64,000 bases of DNA from Pagrus major (lineage: Eukaryota > Chordata > Actinopteri > Spariformes > Sparidae): positions 25,470,710 through 25,534,709 of the forward strand of contig NC_133218.1 of assembly GCF_040436345.1 (NCBI RefSeq). The letters are read 5' to 3'. The notes below the pieces were generated by a model, which was given only the letters and a program-made list of their open reading frames with translations, did not search any database and was not told the DNA's origin. A program made the translations under genes and the position numbers. This document shows, in pieces, positions 34,931 through 45,709 of this stretch. Each line of letters begins with the position of its first letter. The first letter of the stretch is position 1.

Positions 34931-35324
34931 CCGGATCAGCTGTCTATAAAATAATATTTGCATTGATGACACCACATTTTTGAGCTGAAAAACTGCACTT
35001 TGGTCCAAGAAAATGTGAGTGGGATTATCAGATAACAGTGGAAAAGCTGTTTAATGTGGGTCACAGAATTTGGGATTCACTGAAACACACAAAACATGTC
35101 CACCTTTGAACTGCATGAGCAATGAAAACACCAGGTAAAACAACACTTGGTGAGTAATTTGTGGAAATTCTGTGGTTGTGCTGAAAGGAGAATGATTAGT
35201 GAAGCACTTCATGCCTCTGTATGTATCTGGACACTTGGATACACACCTGACAGCACCAGTTTAACGCTTCAGCTGCAGGAGAAACATATATGTAAAGAAA
35301 CAGGGACACATGATAACACCTTGC

Positions 35325-35370
35325 TTACATCTGGGTATTTGGCAACACATTGCCAAATACCCAGATGTAA
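35325..35370. repeat. perfect 21-bp inverted repeat with 4-base loop
   Basis: Left arm 35325-35345 and right arm 35350-35370 are exact reverse complements (the arm includes catctgggtatttggcaa) around the loop caca. It lies beside the Tc1-like fragment, and the arm resembles a Tc1 terminal sequence (tttggcaatgtg), so it may be two element ends facing each other. Confidence 0.9.
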
Positions 35371-35600
35371 TGAATGAACATCTCAAATCTAAAACTCTAA
35401 TTTGCTGCATTAACAGCCTCTGTTCTCCTGTGAAAATTTTTCTCAATATTTTCTATCCTGGCTGCAGAGATTTGCTCCCATTCAGCCACAAGAGCATCAC
35501 GCTGGCCACTGATGCTGGATGATGAGGACTGGCTCACAGTCCGGGTTGAGATCAGGTCAAGTTCTTCCACATTAATCTGGGAAAACCTTTGAGGACTCAT
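35371..35600 (-). mobile_element. Tc1/mariner-like transposase 3' fragment
   Basis: On the minus strand the text 'gaagaacttgacctg', 'ctgtgagccag', 'gctcttgtggctgaatggga' and 'gttaatgcagcaaa' follows the order of the 3' end of fish Tc1 transposase genes, giving ALVAEWEQI and RRTEAVNAAN in protein. Only the last part of the transposase is present and it carries deletions, so it is a dead DNA-transposon remnant. Confidence 0.65.
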
Positions 35601-36568
35601 TCAGAGAGGACCTTCTCCTTACCCTAAACTATCACTAGTCCTGTACAAATGTTAGATCTATCTTAATTGTAAGTCAGGGCTAACATTTAACAACATCCAG
35701 CCTGATCGATCCTGAACACATCTGTAAGGTGAGACTGTGAAACCAACCTGCACCCCCTGAGCTGCCACAGATGTTTTCAGGAAGACCTCACAGTTGGAGC
35801 CGCTGCCAAAATAGCTCCCAGGATGTATTGATTCATGGCAGCAGCTTCAGACACAGATTATTCTGCAGTTAATGGTTGTTTTAAGCTGCAGATTAACAAT
35901 GGGTTACCATTTCTCCTGTGACAGTATGCAGATGTGAACCAGGACTTATACTAATGCACAGAGTGTGAGCCATCTGGGGGGGTGTAGCAGAGGGATCTGG
36001 AGGCTGAGAGGAAGTGGAAGGGGGATTCAAGTGAGGAAAGTTGGGACTAAGGTGTTTTAAGATTTATGTTACGTTAGTCTAAAAACAGGGTGTAATTTGT
36101 CGCAGTTTAACGCATCACAGCATTCTCCAGGAACCCCTTGTGACCCACATAGCTGAAAATGATTCTCACATGGGCTGCTGCTATTCTCAGAGAGCCCTCT
36201 GCATCAACACTGGACTCCCAGGTGAGCCGGATTCTCTTATCCTCTCTGGGACGTCATCCATCTGTCCACATGAAAAAAAAAAAAAAATGTTTTCCTCCTG
36301 ACACTTCTGATCATGTTCACTTCTACTACTATTTGTGACAGAGCCCTTTGCACCATGTCTTTGCATCAGGTAGATGTGTATGAACAAAGCAGATAATGTT
36401 CCTGAGCGTGCTGATCACTATCAGAAGATATATCATTTATTTGTATTTCAAATAAATGCTCTAAATACTAAAGACCGGAAATGAGAAAGCTCTAATCCAG
36501 TGTGCTGTGTTGTGATGCTGTCATTGGTCTGCTGCCTCCAAGCTCTCGCCTTGTGCCCCTCCCTGGTG

Positions 36569-36666
<98 letters not shown>

Positions 36667-36885
36667 CACACAGCATCCTCTTACTCTGTGATTCATCACC
36701 CCCTTCCACTGTTAATCCAGCCGGGTTGTGCCTCTGTGCATTGCTTTACTTTTGCAATCTGATGTATTCCCAACGGATGTCGACACACATCACATTTTAA
36801 GGCAACAACTTCATACCATTTGGATTTACAGTCAGTGGGAGCTTCACATCACAGCTGAGCCTCTGGTTCAGAGGTGGGGTGAACG
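35601..36885. other. intergenic up to nrn1l, with CA repeat
   Basis: No gene recognised apart from the microsatellite at 36571-36672. The last about 150 bases before the ATG at 36886 presumably hold the nrn1l promoter or 5' UTR. Confidence 0.35.
36571..36672. repeat. (CA)n microsatellite
   Basis: About 100 bases of uninterrupted CA dinucleotide with single CG interruptions near 36571 and 36660. It lies about 215 bp above the nrn1l start codon. Length is probably polymorphic. ORFs across it are artefacts. Confidence 0.97.
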
Positions 36886-37267
36886 ATGAGGTCCCAACCA
36901 GGCACGGTGAAGATGCTGCTGCCCATCGCTCTCTGCCTCAGTAAGGATGTTTCTTTCTAAGTGTCGTGTGTGTTGACTTTTGTGCGTTTAAGTCATTTGG
37001 AAAAAGTTTGTAAGTAAGTGCCTGTCCTGTTTTGTGCTCTCTTACGGGCTCTAGTTTATCTGGCGTGTCTGTTTCTGCACATAGACGTCGTAAACTGGGT
37101 AGAAACTCAGTTGACTTTCAGCAGGTTTGTCAGATAAAAAGATATTAAATGGCTGATGACGGCTCTTCCATTCAGCTTGTCTGAAATCGAGGAGACGAAG
37201 GTTTAACAAATGCACTTACCTTAATGAAAAGCTCACTGTCCCCTCATGTTCTGATTGTCTCTCTCTC

Positions 37268-37306
<39 letters not shown>

Positions 37307-40300
37307 GTGTGCGCGTGCATTTGGTGTACAACATCATGTAATTGGGTGTGAATTCTTCTATCCATCCTTTTTGAGGGTATTCCAAGTTCGGTTTTTCAAG
37401 TCAGATTTTTTCTGCACAGGAAATAAACACTTGTAGCTCTCAGGATGAAATGTTTGAAAGAGAAATATAAAATGTGATGAAGGCGGCAAAATCATGCTAG
37501 AAAGTCAGAAATGAAATTACAACAGCAATAAACATAAAACAGTCTTTTACGATGCCTATTCATACGTGATTAATAAACTCCTCATGTAGGACAACCAGGG
37601 CAGTGAGGGGGCTGAATCACAGCTGGGCTTTTGTCTCTGAGGAATAAATGGGAGCAATATCTCACTAAACCTTTAAAATGATTAGAAACGTCACTTCTGA
37701 AAGTTAAAGAGTAAGTAAAATAACTTCCTTTAAATATAAAGATGAAAAGATGATAGTAATGAGTAATGCCAGTTATTGCGAAGGTTTATAAGCTATGTGA
37801 ATGTATAAAAGTATGTGAACGCCAATGTCGCCATTTAAGTTCTTTCATGTTTTGGACTTAAGTTTCAATTAAGGAAAATTTTACATCATGTAGTGATATA
37901 TCTGAAAACCATGTGTTTTCAACCTTGTGGTAAGTATCGTTCGGGAAGTTACAGAATGACAGTTGCTCCTGATGGTTGTTCGCTGGGTGCGTCAGTCATG
38001 AGTTTGTGCACCTTGCATGGCAGCTTCTGCCATCAGAGCATGAATGTGTGTGTGAATGGGAGAATATGACAACGGTTGTAAAGCACTCAAACAAAGACAG
38101 AGACTGAAGGTAGAAGTCAGATAATAGAACTGCACACCCTACTGATAGCTCCCAATAAATGTATGACTTCTGGCAATTGTTTGGCAGAAAGCTTGCAACA
38201 TGAAGAAATGGTTTTCTGAGTTTGTTGTGGAACAACTTGCCTCAACCTCATCCGACACCTGCAGGATGAATTGGATCAATCATCTTGCAGCAAGGATCCA
38301 AAAACTTGTGGAAAAGAAACAACAAACTGTTGTGGCCTATAGTCACACAGGGTTCAGTTGTCCACATACTATGGCAATGTGGTGTACTTTTGACCCTGGG
38401 ACAGCTAAAGCAAGGCTGCTGACAGCTTGATTTGTTCAGAGATGTCTTCAAACAAAGTAACTGTATGGGTCCAATGCACGGGAAGAGATCTACCTCCTCA
38501 CCCTCATGATGTCACGTCAGGATAGTGTACGAATGTACTTGATCAGAAGTCCTCTATTCAAGAGAAATGTTCAAATATTCCAGTAAAACCTTTTCAGTGA
38601 AAAATTAAACCAGTCTCAGAGGGATGTGTTACGTATGAGCTGATCAATGCGCTCAAACGGCTCATACATGCTTTGTGGTCCTATGCTGAATTTGGCTTCG
38701 AGGAAGTATAATCCCTCCAGATGAATGGAATACAACATATTTTTATATTTGTTTGATCCATCTAAGCACCAGACGGATCATGTCTCTACAAACATATAAA
38801 CATTATGTTTCACTCCACAAGATGAAATTCTCAAACCAAAGAATCTGGTGATATTATTTCTCTCTCTCATCTCCAATGTCCTCAACTACGCATTGATTTA
38901 TATTGTTTTGATGCAGTCCGGTGCAGTGTGTATTGTTCTATTAAACGTTGTTTTTGTCTCCTCCTCTCTACTAGGCTTGGTCCCGGTGTGTTTCGGAGCT
39001 GCTATTCCTGTTTCATGTGGGTCCATCTACAAGAGTTTCGCTCAGTGTTTACTCACACTTGGGGACAGTTTGGTGGAAACACAAAAAGACCAGAACACGC
39101 AGGACATCGATGCAATCTGCAGGTGTGTGCGTGTGTGTTCGCCCATTACCGTGGTAACCGTCCAGTAACAATATGCATGTCTTGATACAGCTTGTCTCAA
39201 TTTGTTAAAGTCATATCTGCTCTAATGAATAGTCTTATCAGCTCTGCTGGGAGCTTTAGGAATCGTAATGAAAATTTGCACTGACCTTCATGGTTTCCTG
39301 AGGAGGGACACAAATAACCATGTCTGAACAACTATTCCAGGGTTTTTCCATCCTGTTCCTGGGGGCCTCCTGCACTGCATGTTTTAGATGTTTCCCTGAC
39401 CCAGCACACCTGATTCAAATGATCAGCTCGTCATCAAGCGCTGCTGAAGCCTCATTATGACCCATTCATTTGAATCAGGTGTGTCGGGGCAGAAACATCT
39501 AAAACATGCAAGGCAGGGCATTCTTTACTTTTTTCCAGACAGACTAAGACACGTTTCTTTAATGCAATCCAAAAATGTCCCATTGTGATAGTTACATTAA
39601 GAGCTGTCCTGGTGAGACTTTCGTATTTTTCGAAATGCATGATGAATAAATAACATTTTTGAATAGAGATTTTTTTTGTCATTTATCATTATTATCATTT
39701 ATAATTAATGAAGCATTGTATCATTTACAAATGTATTCAAATTGAAATACATGTGTCTGTATAGAGTCGTGTAATTATTTTTGAACCATACTGTTCAAGT
39801 AGTCGAGTCAATTTTATTTATACAGCCCAACATTGAAAATCACATTGGCTCAGTGGGCTTTACAATCTGTACAGCCTACTACACCCTCAGTCCATCAACC
39901 CTCGATTCACGAATGGGACACACAGACCAGTATTGTTAAAACGTACTTACTTAAAACTCAACAAGTATTACATCTTTAGAGAGAAATCTAACACCTGTCT
40001 GGAACACATTGTTTCTGAGAGATGTTTCTGTTGCATGTGGTCAGACATGTGCTTTGTTGTACCTGTAACCACACCCAGCTGTGATGTCACAGGGTCCTGC
40101 AGTACACCTGTACAGCACTGCAGCAACATGAAGGGTTAAACCTTACTGTGTTCATTATTGTTGAACATCTGCTCAGGTGTTAGGTTAACTGTATGTGATC
40201 TCTTCATTGTAGTCTACTTTCTCCTCACGTCCTGGTGAACGGTTCATTGCAGCCATTACATTTCTACATTGACTCTCTTGTCTTGGTTCCTTGAAGGTCG

Positions 40301-40600
40301 TGGAATGCGTTTCACGTTTGTGCCAACTCAGCCCTGGCTGGCTGTCCTGGAGAAGCAGCGGCCGTCTGGGAGTCTCTAAGACAAGAGTCCAGGAAGACGC
40401 AGTTTTCTGGAAACCTCTATGACATGTGTGCCAGCCGCACCACCCTCCCGCCCAGCACTGTGCCTGCAGCCCAGAGCCCTCCCACCTCCGACCAGACCAA
40501 CCAGGAAACACTGAAAGGGCAAACATACAAGCACAGCCCCACCATCACCACCCTGTTGTTCCCTGTATGCAGCACCCTACTACTCCTGCTCAGGAGTTAG
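36886..40600 (+). CDS. nrn1l: neuritin 1-like protein
   Basis: Small GPI-anchored neuritin-family protein, expected on the outer cell surface of neurons. Three coding exons, 36886-36940, 38975-39122 and 40297-40600, with phases 1 and 2, give 168 aa. The N-terminus has a hydrophobic signal peptide (MLLPIALCLSLVPVCFG). The mature part holds six conserved cysteines in the neuritin pattern: CGSIYKSFAQC, AICRSWNAFHVC, AGCPG and DMCAS, with LGDS and AAAVWESLRQES. A hydrophilic tail includes TNQETL, shared with human NRN1L and absent from NRN1, and a C-terminal hydrophobic stretch (LLFPVCSTLLLLL) fits a GPI-attachment signal. The ATG at 36886 opens the signal peptide; an internal ATG at residue 10 is a possible alternative. 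The donor after exon 2 is embedded in GT-rich sequence. In human, NRN1L lies close to THAP11, as here. Confidence 0.93.
37271..37318. repeat. (GT)n microsatellite in nrn1l intron 1
   Basis: About 30 bases of pure GT followed by interrupted gcgtgt units, 330 bp downstream of exon 1. Confidence 0.95.
37800..38395 (+). mobile_element. degraded Tc1/mariner element in nrn1l intron 1
   Basis: On the plus strand 'tttgttgtggaacaacttg', 'cctcaacctcatccgacacc' and 'ggatgaattgg' are in the order of fish Tc1 transposase, and 'ccacatactatggcaatgtg' near 38365-38385 matches a Tc1 terminal repeat. Internal parts are missing. A separate repeat-like block at about 38008-38095 (ttgcatggcagcttctgcc, gtgtgtgaatggg, gtaaagcactcaaa) looks like a common fish SINE tail and may be inserted in it. 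Confidence 0.55.
39335..39520. mobile_element. palindromic hAT-like MITE in nrn1l intron 2
   Basis: Arms 39377-39422 and 39466-39509 are inverted copies with few differences (gcatgttttagatgtttccc against the complement of gaaacatctaaaacatgc; cacctgattcaaatga against tcatttgaatcaggtg). This foldback element is very common in teleosts. Its outer right end is truncated here. Confidence 0.65.
39806..39915. repeat. teleost interspersed repeat in nrn1l intron 2
   Basis: Text 'attttatttatacagcccaa' followed by 'cagtgggctttacaatctgta' and 'acaccctcagtcc' is the start of a widespread fish repeat. Only about 110 bases are present. Confidence 0.6.
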
Positions 40601-40807
40601 TTAACCAAAGTGTTTTAATCCGAGTGATGAGTCCTGCTCCACCTACGACCCAAACACACGAGGGTTAACTCTCTTCACAAGTCAGCCATATCAATACTAA
40701 GATAAGGATTTCAATAACTGGATCTTGTTTCAGTGTTTCTTACTTGGATGGGGTGGTGCACCTGTTAAGGTATTCAACAAATATTAAGTTAAGTGGACTG
40801 TACAACA

Positions 40808-41686
40808 ATTAAAGGAGCATTTTGTAAGATATGGCCAGAATTTTAGTTTAAAAGCTATGACAAAACAGTTTGACATTATGTTAGAGACGGCTACATATTG
40901 TGTTGCAGCTAGCCCCAGCCCTTCCTGTCTCCTAATACCCCCAACTGCAAGAGGTGATAGTCTGATATTGCACGCAGTTTTAGGTGGGGGATGTTTAAGC
41001 GGCAACTTCGGTACCTAGTCGAATAAGTTAACAAAATTTCATGAAAGGAGATATTTTGACACCTATTTTCCTCACTAAATATAAAATACAAGTCTCTTTC
41101 ACCGAATGAGCTTAATTGCTTTTTTAACTCATACAAAACACTCTTCATTCAAACTCGACATAAGCTAAATAAAACTCATGAAAAAGTTGGTTTGTCCTAC
41201 CACAATCACCTCTGGTTTGGTCGAAATAAATCCTCAACTCATCGAGTAAGATGTGAAAATAATCCGGCTCTGCATGCTGTTTTCACCCGCTGTTGATGCC
41301 AAACTCTCTCTCTCTTTCCCTCTGCTGTCCCCGCCTGCTGTGTCTTCTCGTCCCTGGAGTCATGATCCTGGTCAGAGTCGCTGTTGATAACCTCTGCACT
41401 GAAAATCCGGTCTTCAAACTGGCATCTTTTGGTTTCAGTGTTCAGTCCCAGTCTGTGTTCCCTGGGAGCCCTGTTGACCACAGTGACTCTCCTGTAATCT
41501 GAGGTTGAGGTGCGGGCTGACTCAAGTCAGCTAATAGAGCCACTTAGCTCCACAGCTAACTGAGCTACATGCTAACAGCAGCTAGTCGCTACAGCCAGAG
41601 AGAATACTGAGCAGTAGTTAGCGGTTATGCTGCCCCCCCCCCCCCATACCTTCGAATTCTGGCCATTTCTTATAGATGACCCCTTC
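40808..41686. mobile_element. about 0.9-kb non-autonomous DNA element downstream of nrn1l
   Basis: The left end 'gtaagatatggccagaattt' and the right end 'gaattctggccatttcttat' are imperfect inverted repeats, and the outer flanks read ttaaagga and ccccttcaa. The interior has a poly-C run at 41633-41645 and 'gctaac'-rich sequence, and no coding capacity. Borders are good to about 10 bases. Confidence 0.5.
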
Positions 41687-44600
41687 AAATTGAAAAAAGT
41701 GTTTAATTGATTGTGATTGATGATTCCATGACCATACTTGTATAGGCTGTTAACAGTTAAAGTGTAACTCCAGCAAAAGGTTTCATGCTACTTTTTTCAC
41801 ATATGCAGTCGTACTCCCCAAGACCTGTAAACACACCTTAATGTGTAAAGTTGGTGGAGTTGCCCTTTAATGTGGAGAGGGAATGAAACACACTTAAAAA
41901 AAAAATCTCAGTTATAAGCTAATATTTATTGTAAATACTCTTTTGTAAACACTTTATTTTTTACCACAACTGCAGTGATACCACATGATTTTTAGGACAA
42001 AGGAGATTTTAAGGGACGTTTTAGTGCCAGGTGTTCAGCTCAGCTTGTGATCCAATCAGGGGTGATGCAGAGGTGAGTGTTATTACAGGGTGTAAACCAT
42101 TGTTTTTGTGTCGCAAGTTTAATTCATCAGCTTGACTGGTTTAACATCAGAAAATGTGATTTCTGTGTGGAAGCATTTAAAACCGTGTCATTTCATGTGA
42201 CCCCTTTTCAGTTGTTTTCCAGTCATGTTTTTTTTTTTTTTAAGCAGTTATGTGTTGCTTTTTCTATTCTGGGTGCTGCTTACAGTAACTTCAATCTATC
42301 TAAGTTAATGACTTCATGCATCCCCTGTGGGGTGGTTAAAAGGGACACACAATACACAAAATTGCCAGGTACCAAAAAGTATAAACTACAAAGTACATGC
42401 TAAGTGCAAAGGTCAGTGGTGGGAAGACATTAATGATGATGTTATTTAATATTGTATAACTTTACACATACTGAGAGAGCTCTGTTATGCAACCACACAC
42501 TGCGTTTTATTCTGTGGTTTTCACATCAACGATGTACAACTTTATGTATTTTCACAGCAGTACAGAGTGGTGTATAATGCTCTTGGTTTCACTCTGATTT
42601 TTAACCCAACAAAAACTTAAATTAAAGGTTTGCTGACTAACGCGATGCAGAGTTATTCTCCTTTAAACGCAACTATTACTTCTCTTGAAGTCATGGGCTT
42701 TTGTGACGGTTGTGTGTGTGTGTGTGCGCGTGTTTGATCTTAATACTCTTAAGCTGTTTCATAACAGCTGAATCATGAGTAGATTAATCTCATGTTTCTG
42801 TGTAGCAGGTTGCACCTTGAAACCCTTGAAAACAGTCTCAGTGCTGTCGTAGCATGGAGGATAAATAAAGAGGGAAGTGAATGATGATTGGTTGTGCGGC
42901 CTGTTGCCATGTTGGCTCGATCATGATGTGAGCAGGTGTGACAACTAAAGGCCAGAGGTGATCACTTCATTACTTCGGTGTGCTGAATTGAGCATCCTGC
43001 TTTAAAATTCTGCTGCCACTTAAAGATTCATGTGCTCCTCTGATTAAATGTCAGGTCACCACCATGCAGCCTCTCTAACCCAAAGTTCACAGGTTTAATG
43101 GCTCACTTGAACAGTGCAGTGTCATACTTTTCCCAGCTGAAGCATTTTACAGCTGATACCTGTTCATGTTCCTGCGTGTTTTAAAACCAGATTATCACCC
43201 TGATTTGGCCATGATTTTAAATACTGTGGACAGTCTGCACTGTCAGGGGATTCAAATCTAACTGAGCCTCAGTATTGTTATACGTATGTAATTGGATTAA
43301 TTGATTTTACATATGAAATGTAAAAAACTATGAAGGTGTGTCTGTAGTTTGAGCCAGTGTCTATAGGCAGTGTGTGTGTCTGTGGAGGGCTGAAAATAAA
43401 TGGAAACATCAGTTTTTTGTATTTTCAGTCAGTTTAAAAGGACTTTAAAAGTGTGTGTGCTGCCACATTTTTCAGTAGATGTTTTCATATTTATAAAGAT
43501 AGATAATAAGATAATTATATAAGACAACAAACTAATGTAGATATCGAAATAATTATCAGACATCTGACACAAGTTATATTGTTAAAGTCTTAAGCATGTC
43601 CCAAGTCATTTTTTCTTTGGCAAGTCGCATGTCGTGTCAAGTCAAGACGAGTCCTTATTTAAAGGAGACCTATGATGCTTTTTCGTTTTTTCCTTTCCTT
43701 CAGTGTTTTATACAGATTCTTGTGCATGTAAAAGATTGAAAGGTCAGGTCAAAGTCCGTACCAACAGAAGCTCCTCTCTCCCACAGAAAACACTGCTCCT
43801 GAAACGCCTCGTAGGTAAAATGTAATGACCATATCACCCTGTTTTCACTCCACACTTTTCATGTGTAACTTCATTAAAAGCTGACATGTCCTCTTTCTTT
43901 ACTTCTTTAACTAAACTCTTGAGATATTTTTTGAAAACAGCATAACATATCCTGGAGGATAAACTGAGTAAGTCTTTAAAACCGTCCCCAGAACACCTTG
44001 ATGACCCTGCTCCCTCTAATCTCTCTTTGTCCTGCATTTCACTTGAGAAAATCTGCAACATCACCACGAAATCTTTTTAAGGTGCCCCGAAGCCTTCACA
44101 TTCAGCACCCAGCTGTTTGAAATACAAAGGAAGTTTTTTCTTCTTCCTGTCAGCGACATGCAGAACATTGATGGGATTTTGAGCGATGCACTACAACAGA
44201 TGGTGTGTAGCATGAACCATGGTTGGGATTATGAATTCCATGTGTGGTGGATTGTACTATCTGATCCATATGACCAGGACTTTGTGTTAGCAGCACATGA
44301 ACAAATTCTACATCCCTGTAAGCTGTACTGCACACCAACTCGACACATATAATTCTGTACATACAAGAATATCATAAATAAATGAAAAATAGACGATGCC
44401 CTAATCCAATCTCTCTGCAGCTGGTTAGCTGACAGCTCTAAGTCTACTAGGTTTCCATTAAAGGTGTTTTAATTTTATTTTTTTATTTATTTTTCTGTCT
44501 CTGAATCAAGGAGGACAGAGGGAGTCTTATTTATTGTGTCTCATTTATTCAGATTATAAACACAATGTATGTTTATGCTGACATTTACAATGTAATTATA

Positions 44601-45709
44601 TTTACAATGTCACATGATGCACAGCTGCCCACTTTCACTTATCACTCGTCTTTTATTTCATTAGTTTTATGACGATCTGTGACTTTCTCAAGATGAAAAA
44701 TTATCTTTTAAATTGACAAACATCGTATGTGTTAATTCACAATTCAGACAGGATCATAAGATAACTTGTTTCTCTACATTCTCCGCTGCACAATGTTTGT
44801 CTGAAATAAGGTCCCATGGGGCAAACTTGAAAATGTGTGACTCAATGTAGCCAAAGCATTAGGCAACAAAAATACCTGGTTAGGTCGGGGAAAACATGGT
44901 TTCAAAGCCATGTTTCAAAGGATAACTTCTCCCATGTGAGTATTTTTCCTGGTCTTCTTCTCTGAATCACAAAGCTATGACGTTACAAAAACATGACTGG
45001 TCAGTTGCAGTGGAGGTCCTGCATGGACCAACATTAATTATGATGTTCGATGAACAACAACAACAACAACACAGCAATATCAGATTGTACGACGTGATGA
45101 GTGCAGTAAGGTTTGTCCTGCTTTTATTTTCTAATCTTTCTTTAAAACTTTAGAAGGTCTGGTGTAAACATAAAGTTTTAAGACAGTCTATAGAGTCAGT
45201 TTTGTTGTTGCACATTCTTAAATTAATGTGTTAAATTACTGTTTAAATGAGAAAGAGAGTGGGAATAACAGGGGTATATTTTTGCCCTGGAGCTGCAAAG
45301 CAGGTTATTGGACAGAATTACAAAATGTATGCTTTTTTAAAAAAATTAAATGTAGATTTGTGGCTTATTTAGGGGAAGTCCACTTTAGTGTACCATCTTT
45401 TGTGTACCACCATGTGACAGACAAGCCTAAAAAGAAAAGGGAGGGTGAACACAAGCAAACATACTCACTTTAGTGACAAATGTGTCACCTCACAGTGAAA
45501 TGTTTAGTCGTCCAAATGTCCAATAAGACCACGTGAGTCGCGTGTGAGTGAGCTATATATCTGGATGCTTTAGGACTCACCAGGTTTAGTTGTGAAGACA
45601 CTCTGATGAATGAACTAAACATCCCCTGGACTACTTTGGAGAAGTCAGCAGTGGGCCTCTTTTTATCAGTCAGAGCTTCTTGTGTGAGTGTCGGAGCTGG
45701 TTCAGGATC
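41687..45709. other. intergenic, nrn1l to slc38a8
   Basis: No gene supported. It holds the repeat at 43657-43815 and a possible repeat at 44800-44960. The ORFs at 42077-42403, 43834-44067, 44150-44362 and 45228-45473 match no family I recognise. The slc38a8 promoter should lie in the last few hundred bases. Confidence 0.35.
43657..43815. repeat. truncated teleost repeat
   Basis: Text 'ttaaaggagacctatgatgc', 'cttgtgcatgtaaaagattg', 'ctctctcccacagaaaacac' and 'ctgaaacgcctcgta' is the start of a high-copy teleost non-autonomous element. The right-hand part is missing or unrecognisable. Confidence 0.55.

Noticed and set aside
36448-36762. Several ORFs rich in Cys-Val or His-Thr
   Set aside because: They are translations of the (CA)n microsatellite on both strands.
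43834-44067. Minus-strand 77-codon ORF with charged helix-like sequence
   Set aside because: No similarity recognised, adjacent to a truncated repeat, and no splice partners seen; not enough to call a gene.
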